From: Shewanella woodyi ATCC 51908
GTDB taxonomy: Bacteria; Pseudomonadota; Gammaproteobacteria; Enterobacterales; Shewanellaceae
DNA length: 64,000 nt
Direction of reading: 5' to 3'
NCBI RefSeq assembly: GCF_000019525.1
Contig: NC_010506.1
Span: 1,054,001-1,118,000 of the forward strand
Within the stretch, counting starts at the first letter, position 1. Each line of letters begins with the position of its first letter. A model generated the notes under the pieces. The model ran no database searches, had not been told where the DNA came from, and saw only the letters and a list, made by a program, of their open reading frames with translations. Positions 43,768 through 51,754 of the stretch are shown here, piece after piece. A program made the position numbers and the translations under genes.

Positions 43768-44751
43768 ATGTATCAGGATCAAATTATTATCGACGGCCTG
43801 CAGTATTGCAACTGGACCCGGGATTACTTTATCACCTTGAGAGAGAGCGGTATCACCGCTGTCCATGTGACCTTGGCCTACCACGAAGATGCCCGTCAAA
43901 CCTTGACACAATTTGGACAATGGAACCGTTTGTTTGAGCAAAATAACGACCTGATCATGCCAGTCAATGGAGTGGAAGATATTGCGAGTGCAAAAGCATC
44001 TGGCCGTGTGGGGATCTTATTTGGAGCGCAAAACTGCTCACCCATCGATGATGAAATTGACCTGATTGAGGTGATGCGTAAGCAGGGCTTACTGATTATG
44101 CAGCTGACCTATAACAATCAAAGCTTACTGGCGACTGGGTGTTATGAAAGTGTCGATTCGGGTGTGACTCGCTTTGGTAAGCAGGTCATTAAAGAGATGA
44201 ACCGAGTCGGCATGATCATCGATATGTCCCATAGTGCTGAGCGCTCAACATTGGAGACGATAGAGCTATCAGAGCGCCCTATCTGTATCAGCCACGCCAA
44301 TCCAAGCTTTGCACATGATGCCCTGCGCAATAAATCCAACGAGGTGTTAACGGCATTGGGAGACTCTGGAGGGTTATTGGGATTTAGTTTGTACCCATTC
44401 CACCTGCCAAATGGAAGCCAATGTCAGCTGAACGATTTTTGCGAAATGGTGGCTAAAACTGCTGATTTAATTGGGGTTGACCGTTTGGCCATTGGCAGTG
44501 ATCTGTGTTTGAACCAGCCTCAGTCGGTGCTGGAGTGGATGCGAAATGGACGCTGGTCTAAGTCAATGGATTATGGCGAAGGGTCCTCTTCAAACTCAGG
44601 TTGGCCAGCGGCTTTACCTTGGTTTGATGCTCAAAACGGGATGAAAAATATCTATAACGGCTTACTTGAACATGGTTTTAACCAAGAGGAAACCAACCAA
44701 ATTATTGGGGGAAATTGGTTTAATTTCTTGGAGTTAAGTTTAAAAAAATAA
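43768..44751 (+). CDS. M19 membrane-dipeptidase-like protein with missing metal ligands
   Basis: The 327-residue protein has the fold of the M19 renal dipeptidases, with IDMSHSAERSTLETIELSERPICISHANP and GSDLC. But the usual first metal motif DGHxD reads DGLQY here, and the glutamate of the FGIEG segment is replaced in FGAQNC. Both late histidines (SH and SHANP) remain. A very similar divergent M19 group is encoded near dimethylglycine genes in Pseudomonas (PA5396). It may hydrolyse a different bond or act with one metal. It is co-transcribed with the ALDH (nine bases) and followed by a palindrome. Confidence 0.88.
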   Translation: MYQDQIIIDGLQYCNWTRDYFITLRESGITAVHVTLAYHEDARQTLTQFGQWNRLFEQNNDLIMPVNGVEDIASAKASGRVGILFGAQNCSPIDDEIDLIEVMRKQGLLIMQLTYNNQSLLATGCYESVDSGVTRFGKQVIKEMNRVGMIIDMSHSAERSTLETIELSERPICISHANPSFAHDALRNKSNEVLTALGDSGGLLGFSLYPFHLPNGSQCQLNDFCEMVAKTADLIGVDRLAIGSDLCLNQPQSVLEWMRNGRWSKSMDYGEGSSSNSGWPAALPWFDAQNGMKNIYNGLLEHGFNQEETNQIIGGNWFNFLELSLKK

Positions 44752-44758
44752 CAAAACC

Positions 44759-44778
44759 GAATGATGTCAACATCATTC
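44759..44778. repeat. Intercistronic palindrome
   Basis: GAATGATGT and ACATCATTC are perfect reverse complements with a CA centre, forming a 20-base palindrome. It lies seven bases after the M19-like stop and before the BCCT gene. The short loop makes it a regulator site or a compact RNA hairpin; ATATTATTT follows, which is a weak terminator tract. Confidence 0.6.
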
Positions 44779-44842
44779 ATATTATTTAAGAGCGTGTGGT
44801 TATTAGTTCCTCTAATTAGCAGAATAAAATATAGGAGCTGAT

Positions 44843-44893
44843 ATGTGCAAAAAAAGCAGTCAAATGCTGGGGGACACTCAATGTCTAATATAA
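44843..44893 (+). CDS. Possible 16-residue leader peptide overlapping the BCCT start
   Basis: ATG 44843 is preceded by AGGAG (44833-44837) and opens a short frame (MCKKSSQMLGDTQCLI) that ends at TAA 44891-44893, overlapping the BCCT ATG at 44881 by a few codons. It could couple translation of the transporter. It may equally be chance because a GTG two bases further gives the BCCT frame itself. Confidence 0.3.
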   Translation: MCKKSSQMLGDTQCLI

Positions 44894-46437
44894 CCGATAG
44901 CACAATGATGACGGATAAACCTGGATCCGTTTTAGAGAAATTAGGAGTCGATAATCCAGCTTTTTGGATGAGCGGTGGCTTTATCAGCCTGTTCGTTCTC
45001 TTAGCCCTTTTTGATAACCAACTTCTGTCAGAGATAGTTAACGCTGGTTTCGCCTGGTCAGTGAACTATTTTGGCCCATTTTGGCAAATTTTGATGTTAA
45101 TGACCTTTGTGATTGCCATTGCATTGGCCTCTGCGAAAACGGGTAATGTTCGTTTAGGTAATCTGGATAAACCAGAAATTGATGGCTTCAAATGGATGGC
45201 GATCATCTTATGTACCTTATTAGCCGGTGGTGGCGTATTTTGGGCTGCAGCCGAGCCTATTGCACACTTTGTTTCTCCTCCACCACTCTATGGGGCTCAA
45301 GAGGATAAGATGCAGGGGGCATTTAATGCCTTGTCTCAATCTTTTATGCACTGGGGTTTTTTAGCCTGGGCGATTTTAGGTAGCTTAACCTCGATTGTCT
45401 TGATGCACCTTCATTACGATAAGGGCTTACCGCTGCAACCTCGAACCTTGCTTTACCCCATTTTAGGTGAGCGGGCATTGAAAGGCGCGACAGGAGCTTT
45501 GATTGATGCATGTTGTATCATTGCTGTGGCAGCTGGAACTATTGGCCCTATTGGATTTTTAGGCTTGCAGCTTAGTTTCGCGCTAAATGCCCTTTTTGGT
45601 ATTCCCGATGGCTTTACCACACAACTTATTATTGTGATGTTGGCGATCGTTATCTATACCATCTCTGCCTTGAGTGGAGTCAACCGCGGGATCCAGATCC
45701 TTAGCCGTTATAACGTCATTTTAGCGGTTGGTTTGATTATCTATATTCTACTATTTGGTCCAACAAATTTTATCGTCAATAGCTACCTGCAAGGGGTTGG
45801 GACTATGATCGATAACTTTATCCCTATGGCGACCTATCGAGGTGATGAGGGCTGGTTAAGCTGGTGGACAGTATTCTTCTGGGGCTGGTTTATTGGTTAT
45901 GGTCCTATGATGGCGATCTTTCTTGCCAAGATCTCTCGAGGTTACACCATTAGAAAGGTCGTTTTCTCAATCTGTATTATCGCACCACTGATCACCTGCT
46001 TCTGGTTTACTGTGGTTGGCGGCTCTGGCCTAGCATTTGAGATAGCCAATCCTGGTTCTGTCAGTAAGGCATTTGAAGGTTTTAATCTACCTGGTGCTTT
46101 ATTAGCGGTCACTAATCAATTACCTTTCCCTATGGTGATCTCGATTCTATTCTTAATTCTGACCACCATTTTTATTGTCACAACCGGTGACTCAATGACT
46201 TACACCATTAGTGTTGTGATCAGTGGTTCAACAGAACCAAACGCTGTGATTAGGATTTTTTGGGGAATTATGATGGGTATTACCGCCATTATATTGATCT
46301 CACTAGGCTCTGGAGGGGTGACGGCATTGCAATCCTTTATCGTTATTACCGCGGTTCCTGTGTCGTTGATCCTCTTACCTTCCCTATGGAATGGGCCACA
46401 AATCGCCATGAAGATGGCAAAGGCTCAAGGTCTATAA
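44881..46437 (+). CDS. BCCT-family transporter with altered Trp box
   Basis: BCCT transporters import betaines, carnitine, choline or related compounds with sodium or protons. The 518-residue product has about 12 helices and the family segments FWAAAEPIAHFVSPPP and FLAKISRGYTIRKVV. The tryptophan box of helix 8, usually WAWWISWSP, reads WGWFIGYGP (nt 45880-45906), so two of three Trp are replaced by Phe and Tyr. The glycine-rich helix 3 region is GTIGPIGFLGLQL. I chose ATG 44881; an AGGAG-preceded GTG at 44845 would add 12 residues, and a 16-codon out-of-frame leader begins at ATG 44843. Substrate unknown. Confidence 0.93.
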   Translation: MSNITDSTMMTDKPGSVLEKLGVDNPAFWMSGGFISLFVLLALFDNQLLSEIVNAGFAWSVNYFGPFWQILMLMTFVIAIALASAKTGNVRLGNLDKPEIDGFKWMAIILCTLLAGGGVFWAAAEPIAHFVSPPPLYGAQEDKMQGAFNALSQSFMHWGFLAWAILGSLTSIVLMHLHYDKGLPLQPRTLLYPILGERALKGATGALIDACCIIAVAAGTIGPIGFLGLQLSFALNALFGIPDGFTTQLIIVMLAIVIYTISALSGVNRGIQILSRYNVILAVGLIIYILLFGPTNFIVNSYLQGVGTMIDNFIPMATYRGDEGWLSWWTVFFWGWFIGYGPMMAIFLAKISRGYTIRKVVFSICIIAPLITCFWFTVVGGSGLAFEIANPGSVSKAFEGFNLPGALLAVTNQLPFPMVISILFLILTTIFIVTTGDSMTYTISVVISGSTEPNAVIRIFWGIMMGITAIILISLGSGGVTALQSFIVITAVPVSLILLPSLWNGPQIAMKMAKAQGL

Positions 46438-46445
46438 ACCGATAA

Positions 46446-46467
46446 GGTGCAGTGAGTTTACTGCACC
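46446..46467. repeat. Intercistronic hairpin
   Basis: GGTGCAGT and ACTGCACC form an 8-bp perfect stem with a GAGTTT loop, nine bases after the BCCT stop. It is followed by ATTTCC, not a real T-tract. It supports starting the next gene at ATG 46491 and not at GTG 46452, which would lie in the stem. Confidence 0.7.
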
Positions 46468-46490
46468 ATTTCCAGTTGAAAGGGGGAGTT

Positions 46491-48209
46491 ATGTGTCGTG
46501 AGAGTGTAGAGGGAATGGTGTTGAATATGCCTGAAAGAGATGAGTTTCAATCAGATAGCTCCATGCGAGATCCAGCCATAGTGATGGATCCAATAAGATT
46601 AGGTGCGATGCACCAAACTCGTCTTAGTTTTGTAAGAAGCCTATTAAGGCGTATGTACCACAATAAGTGGCAGCTTGACCTTGCTCAATGGGAGATCTGT
46701 TCTAAAGGTTTTGGTGTGGTGATATATAAGCTAACGACACCGAATCAAGACTACCATCTGGTGATTTTTTCTAATGAGATCGATGATGAAGATCGCATCG
46801 ACAGAGTTATCGCTGAAAAGTGGGATATTACTTTCGCTTTAGTTATTGGTGAGATAGACAAGAAGTTGCTGACACAACTGCAAAATAATGTGCCACTGCA
46901 GGAGGCGGGGCGAAACTCGACCCAAGTGATTGTATTGGCGCGTGCCAATAAAAGTGTGCGCGTATTTGAACACCTAGTCGATGCATTAGCGGCGGGCGAG
47001 CAACCAGAGCGTGAAATACTGGCTCAAGTTGGCTATATCTTAAGAACGACTGCTGTTTACGGTAACGGCAAGTTTGGTATTGCTGATTTCGAGATATTAC
47101 AAAATAATCCAGACTTTAACCTCTCCTTTAGCGCGCAGATGTGTGCCGTTTATATTCTGAGGCAGTTTAGTCTCGACTGGGTTCACTATTTAGCGAAACA
47201 GCAAGGTGGCGAGCAAGCGGTGGAGCTTGATAAAGGTCTGCAACGCTACCTTGGTGTGGGAAATGCCACAGGTTTAGGCATGGCTCCCTATCTTATTAAC
47301 CACCCTAGAGTTGTCGACCAATGGCTCTCTCAACGTGAGAAAGCGGTTGCGGTAGTCAGTGAGCAAGATATCGCTCAGGCAGATATCAAGTTATTGACGG
47401 AGTTACTTAACAGGGCGCGAACACACCTGCAGCAGGTGGTTACCATAGATGAATATCAACAGAGGTTGAATCATCAAGCTGTATTGGATCTCTATGAGAT
47501 TATTAAGTTTATTGGCTATGCAAAGCATCAGAACCTGACGTGGCAAAGACAGATTGAATATAACCAGAGATTTAGTCTTGAATCCCAAGAGGTATTTCTA
47601 GCGTGTTTACTTGAATGCTACCCGCAGATTGTTGATCCCTTAGAGCAGGAGATGAACGCAGATGAGGTGCTGGCTATTCCGAGAGGAACCTCTATCCATC
47701 ATATGCTTGAAGTGCTTAAGACGCGTTATCGGTGGGCTGTTGACATAGATTTCAGTCAAGAGGAGAACCAATATTGGTTCTGGTACCGTTCTGAAGATAA
47801 AGAGGAGCCCCGTTTAGGTGTCAGAGGGATTGAACCTGGCGATGACAAAGAGCTATCACTGGATATGGCCAGACAAGTCAATCAACTCTATCAAACCTTG
47901 GTTGCTGAGCCTGATAACAGAAGTTTGGCCGAGTTTCTGCTGGCATCGCCTCAATATGCAAGTATTGCACGAAGAGTCTGGTCTCTTGGTCATTGTCATA
48001 TGGGTGACATTCAGATGAATGTGCTGGCCAAGCAAGCTCTCCCCATGAACCTGTTACGTTGCAAGTTAGCGGTATTTGGCGCGACAAAGTTTGATCCAAG
48101 ATCCGATCGTTGGGTAAGAGTGACGCTATTTCAAGGAGCACCATTAATGGATGAGCTTCACCCAGATGAGTGGTTATTTCCAATTCTTCCTGAAATATCA
48201 AAAACGTAA
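46491..48209 (+). CDS. Large protein of unknown function in the BCCT operon
   Basis: I do not recognise a known family in this 572-residue soluble protein. It has no signal peptide or membrane helix. Segments that look conserved are FVRSLLRRMYHNKWQLDLA, TTAVYGNGKFGIADFE, RYLGVGNATGLGMAPYLINHP and the C-terminal LRCKLAVFGATKFDPRSDRWVRVTLFQGAPL. The start at ATG 46491 has AGGGGGAG five bases upstream. It is transcribed after the BCCT gene and ends 23 bases before the DUF3726-like gene. Given its size and place it may be an enzyme of the pathway, but no catalytic motif is visible. Confidence 0.75.
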   Translation: MCRESVEGMVLNMPERDEFQSDSSMRDPAIVMDPIRLGAMHQTRLSFVRSLLRRMYHNKWQLDLAQWEICSKGFGVVIYKLTTPNQDYHLVIFSNEIDDEDRIDRVIAEKWDITFALVIGEIDKKLLTQLQNNVPLQEAGRNSTQVIVLARANKSVRVFEHLVDALAAGEQPEREILAQVGYILRTTAVYGNGKFGIADFEILQNNPDFNLSFSAQMCAVYILRQFSLDWVHYLAKQQGGEQAVELDKGLQRYLGVGNATGLGMAPYLINHPRVVDQWLSQREKAVAVVSEQDIAQADIKLLTELLNRARTHLQQVVTIDEYQQRLNHQAVLDLYEIIKFIGYAKHQNLTWQRQIEYNQRFSLESQEVFLACLLECYPQIVDPLEQEMNADEVLAIPRGTSIHHMLEVLKTRYRWAVDIDFSQEENQYWFWYRSEDKEEPRLGVRGIEPGDDKELSLDMARQVNQLYQTLVAEPDNRSLAEFLLASPQYASIARRVWSLGHCHMGDIQMNVLAKQALPMNLLRCKLAVFGATKFDPRSDRWVRVTLFQGAPLMDELHPDEWLFPILPEISKT

Positions 48210-48232
48210 TTAAGTACTGTGGAGCAAGAAGT

Positions 48233-48946
48233 ATGATTTTAGTCTCTCATAATGAGTTAGTGGGCGTAACCACTAAAGCCTTTCAAGGATTGAGATTACC
48301 TTATGGGGAAGCTGATCTTATTGCCAATATGGTTGCAGATTTAGAGATGGTTGGCTTACATGGTATTAAGCATTTTATTAATGCGCTTAATTATCTTGGA
48401 AATAAAAATAATAAGCCTTGTCATATCACTTTTGAATCGTCTGTTGAAATTAATATAGATCTAAATGATGAAAGTATTTTGTGTCATATTCCGACAATTC
48501 TTGGATATATCTCTGATAAGTTGATGGATGAAAATAGAGTTAAGTTAAATATTAATAATTGTTGTAATCGATGGTTAGCTTTTGGTGAACTCTGTAAGCT
48601 TTCAAAAAATGGTATTTCCATTAATGCTTGTTGGGATGATTTTTTTGAACCTATTGGTATTAAATATCTACTTAATTCCGGTGATGAACTGCCAGAAATA
48701 TATATTAAAAGAGTAGAGGGGGAGAATAGTGAGTTGTCGAACGATAATAAGCGGAGGCTTACTATTGAGTTTAGTAATACACATTTTAAGCTGCCTAATT
48801 CAGATGAATATCAACAGCATCTATCATCGAGTCGCTTAAAGAGGTACCAAGAGGAGTCTTGGACCAAAGGGATCTCTGTACAGGTGAGTGATTGGGAAAA
48901 GCTGAAACAATCGTCACAAGCTATTTTAGTACCTTGCAAGAGTTAG
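48233..48946 (+). CDS. DUF3726-like protein
   Basis: The 237-residue soluble protein starts MILVSHNELVGVTTKAFQGLRLPYGEADLIANMVADLEMVGLHG, which fits the short DUF3726 family of proteobacteria, of unknown function. The remainder is AT-rich in codons (many AAT, AAA, TTA) and hydrophilic. Three cysteines lie in the middle (NNCCNRW) and one near the end. A single heme or metal site is not evident. It follows the unknown 572-residue gene by 23 bases in the operon. Its base composition is clearly lower in GC than its neighbours, which suggests either transfer or relaxed codon use. Confidence 0.65.
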   Translation: MILVSHNELVGVTTKAFQGLRLPYGEADLIANMVADLEMVGLHGIKHFINALNYLGNKNNKPCHITFESSVEINIDLNDESILCHIPTILGYISDKLMDENRVKLNINNCCNRWLAFGELCKLSKNGISINACWDDFFEPIGIKYLLNSGDELPEIYIKRVEGENSELSNDNKRRLTIEFSNTHFKLPNSDEYQQHLSSSRLKRYQEESWTKGISVQVSDWEKLKQSSQAILVPCKS

Positions 48947-49212
48947 TCTATTTTTAGCCTTATAATAAATATCAATAATTAAATAATGATAAGTTTTATT
49001 TATTAATTAATAAAAATTAACCGTTGGTAATATATTGGGGTGAATGTAAACATTTACATTGTCAGCTCGAATGATTTTTGTTGAATCTTAATTGTAGGTT
49101 TTCAATATCTGTTGGGAACTATCTGGTTAGTTGTGACTTCGAACATTAAATAGCATTCATACAGTTGGAATTTAAATCTATCAAATATTTTAATAAAGGT
49201 TTAGAAACTACT

Positions 49213-50283
49213 ATGAAATATAATAACACTATAAGTTTAATTGCGATTTCAATTGTTTTATTCACCTCTAATAGCTCTGCTGGTGAGCTGTTTGATTGGT
49301 ATGGGACGATTAGAGCACAAGTGCAAGATACTAATAATGGTGAACTAGAGTATAAGGATAACTATTCTCGCTTGGGGGCTGCGGGAGGTGCGGAGATTTT
49401 AGATGGCATAAAAGCCACTTACAACGTTGAGTTTAGATTGTTCACCAGTGACGGTTCTTTTGCTGGCAGCGATTCACGTGCTCGACTCGCTAACATTGGC
49501 TTAGAGAGCGAGTATGGCTCTCTACTCATAGGTAAGCAGTATTCTCCACAGTGGAATTACACCAACAATGCCATTGATATCTTTGCCGATGTTGACCAGT
49601 CTGCTGGTTGTACTAATGAGGCATCAGGGGTTATTTGTCACACTAGTCGTTATGGCTTATTTGGTTACGATCAAGCTGGGAATGGTCACTATGTTGAGGT
49701 GTTAAGGCCTGACAGGGCGGTCACCTATACCACGCCAGATCTTAATGGCTTTCAAGCTTCTGCGATGGCGATACTCAATGATGGTGATGTGAAAGCTAGT
49801 GCTGATGGCTCTGATAGTGAAACCTTAGTGGGCTATAACATAGCGGCAAAGTATAAGTGGCAAGATTTTACACTTTCTGCTGCGCGGTTTGAGGTTAGCT
49901 CGTTTGTTGAAGAAGCCAGTATTGATTCAGTTCAGCTGGTATATAACCATGACAAATTAAGTATCGCAGCTCATTATCAGATGTCAGAGGATCTCAGGTT
50001 TTATGAGGGATTACCCGCAGCTGGTGAGATGGTTGAAGAGCAGGTTTATGAGATCTACGCTGGATATAAGTTTAGCGAAGTGCAGATACAAGCCGCGTAT
50101 TCAATTGTTGATATGACCTCTCCAAGTAATGTGAATGTCGATACTGACCATCTACTTATTGATGTTATCTATCCCCATAAATATGGTCGTTTTTATGCTG
50201 AATACAGCATTTGGGGGGATGAGGCCGAAGAGTTCTTCATTGCAGCTGATACTGTGATATTGGGTGTGCAGTTTGACTTCTAA
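49213..50283 (+). CDS. Gram-negative general porin
   Basis: The 356-residue protein has a signal peptide (residues 1-23, ending SSA) and the classic porin pattern of 16 amphipathic strands with LFDWYGTIRAQV at the start, YSRLGAAGGAEIL and a terminal GVQFDF ending in Phe. It matches OmpC/OmpU-type diffusion porins. The ATG at 49213 starts the signal peptide; the upstream TTG 49165 would add 16 hydrophilic residues. It is the last gene of the transport and catabolic operon, separated by 266 bases of AT-rich DNA that may hold its own promoter, so coordination is probable but not proved. Confidence 0.9.
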   Translation: MKYNNTISLIAISIVLFTSNSSAGELFDWYGTIRAQVQDTNNGELEYKDNYSRLGAAGGAEILDGIKATYNVEFRLFTSDGSFAGSDSRARLANIGLESEYGSLLIGKQYSPQWNYTNNAIDIFADVDQSAGCTNEASGVICHTSRYGLFGYDQAGNGHYVEVLRPDRAVTYTTPDLNGFQASAMAILNDGDVKASADGSDSETLVGYNIAAKYKWQDFTLSAARFEVSSFVEEASIDSVQLVYNHDKLSIAAHYQMSEDLRFYEGLPAAGEMVEEQVYEIYAGYKFSEVQIQAAYSIVDMTSPSNVNVDTDHLLIDVIYPHKYGRFYAEYSIWGDEAEEFFIAADTVILGVQFDF

Positions 50284-50373
50284 TTCATAACTACTCATTC
50301 ACGGTTATTTTGTTCACGGCTATCTAAAGAGTAAAGCGTATCTATTTTAATGAGTTAGAACCTTGGCAGTTCG

Positions 50374-50408
50374 AAGGTGCCCGAGATGGTTTATGGGCAC
50401 CTTTTCTT
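50374..50408 (+). terminator. Intrinsic terminator after the porin gene
   Basis: AAGGTGCCC and GGGCACCTT form a 9-bp perfect stem around a 12-base loop, followed by TTCTT. It lies 90 bases after the porin stop and near the stop of the convergent exporter gene. Confidence 0.85.
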
Positions 50409-50414
50409 ACTCTA

Positions 50415-51650
50415 TTAAATTGATTGAAACGATTGCTTAGGTTGCTTATGTATCTTCTCACTTCTGGATGCAAGAAGTGAGAAGATACTCCATAGAAGGT
50501 TAGCCACTGCGCAAAGGATCAAAGGAGGAGTCCAACTACCTGAATATTCATGTATTGCGCCCATAATGATAGGACCTGTTGCAGCCAATAAATAACCTAG
50601 ACACTGAGCCATGCCCGATAGCGTAGCTGCTTGGTGTATATCTGTAGTGCGTAAACTTATAAAAGCCAATGCAAGTATAAACCCACCCCCAGCACCAAAA
50701 CCAAATAGCATGGCCCACAATATCGCAAGAGAAGGGGCTAAGATAAGCCCAATCACCGCGATCATACCTAAAAGGGTTAAACCTAAACTCAGCAGGCGTT
50801 TATCCTGAATCCTAGAGATAATAGGAATCAATACAATTGCTGGGACTGCTGTAAATAGCTGCAGTAAACCATGGATAACGCCAGCCTGCTCATGGCTGTA
50901 GCCCGTGTCGACTAAGATGGTGGGAAACCAGCTAATGAAGATATACATCAGAAATGAGTTAAGGGCTAAGAATAGTGTGATATGCCAAGCACTGGGAGAG
51001 CGCCATAGATAGCTGTGGCTATCTAGCTTACTGGTATTTTCTGCTGCAGGAGTGTGATTACGCATCTGAGGTAGCCAGATGAGAATCGCAATGATGGGGA
51101 AGAGTATGATACTCCCTAGGGAGAAAGCCCAGGTTGGGATCAGTTTTATGCTTAGGCTTTCGGCAACATGGGTCAAAGGGATCGCTAAACTGGCACTCAG
51201 AGCCGAGCCCACTCCCATCATTAGTACGTAGATTGAGGTGATAGTTGTGACTCTATTTGGAAAGTCTCGCTTCATTAAACTCGGAAGCAGTACATTGGCG
51301 ATAGCAATCCCTGCTCCTATGATTAAGGTGCCGGTAAACAGGGAGATTGAAGAGCCTTGCGAGCGAATTGTGATGCCAGTTAACAGTAAAAATAATGAGA
51401 TCATTAGGGCGTGTTCTAGCCCTTTCTTTTGCGCTAGTTTTGATGCAAGCGGAGAGAAAAATGCGAAAGCTAACAGGGGAAGCGTGGTTAACATACCTGC
51501 TTGCGTTGCTGATAAGTGAAGTTGCTCTCTGATGAGGTCGAGTAGAGGCCCTACACCTGTGATTGGGCTACGTAGGCTAATTGCGATTAATAGCACTCCA
51601 AGCAGTAGGTAAGCGGTACTGGTGAGCCGAGAGGTTTGAACTTGTGTCAC
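50415..51650 (-). CDS. MFS exporter of the CynX/NimT family
   Basis: The 411-residue polytopic protein is an MFS transporter of the cyanate/2-nitroimidazole family (YeaN/NimT). It has about 12 helices and the family signatures LLIAISLRSPITGVGPLLDLI at the start, FGAGGGFILALAFISLRT and GYLLAATGPIIMGAIHE. Its gene is divergent from an AraC regulator that resembles NimR, exactly the arrangement of E. coli nimT/nimR. It probably pumps an aromatic or heterocyclic toxic compound, but the natural substrate is not known. Confidence 0.85.
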   Translation of the reverse strand: MTQVQTSRLTSTAYLLLGVLLIAISLRSPITGVGPLLDLIREQLHLSATQAGMLTTLPLLAFAFFSPLASKLAQKKGLEHALMISLFLLLTGITIRSQGSSISLFTGTLIIGAGIAIANVLLPSLMKRDFPNRVTTITSIYVLMMGVGSALSASLAIPLTHVAESLSIKLIPTWAFSLGSIILFPIIAILIWLPQMRNHTPAAENTSKLDSHSYLWRSPSAWHITLFLALNSFLMYIFISWFPTILVDTGYSHEQAGVIHGLLQLFTAVPAIVLIPIISRIQDKRLLSLGLTLLGMIAVIGLILAPSLAILWAMLFGFGAGGGFILALAFISLRTTDIHQAATLSGMAQCLGYLLAATGPIIMGAIHEYSGSWTPPLILCAVANLLWSIFSLLASRSEKIHKQPKQSFQSI

Positions 51651-51754
51651 TAAGGAGGTCCTAATATGGATGTTGGTGATTTAGTTATATTAAATGCTAA
51701 CTCGATTACTTAATTGAGATATAGTGACTTCATATATCGAAAAACGGTCAATTC

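Noticed and set aside
46452..46490. GTG start for the 572-residue unknown gene
   Set aside because: The GTG lies in the stem of a hairpin and lacks a ribosome-binding site; ATG 46491 has AGGGGGAG at good spacing.
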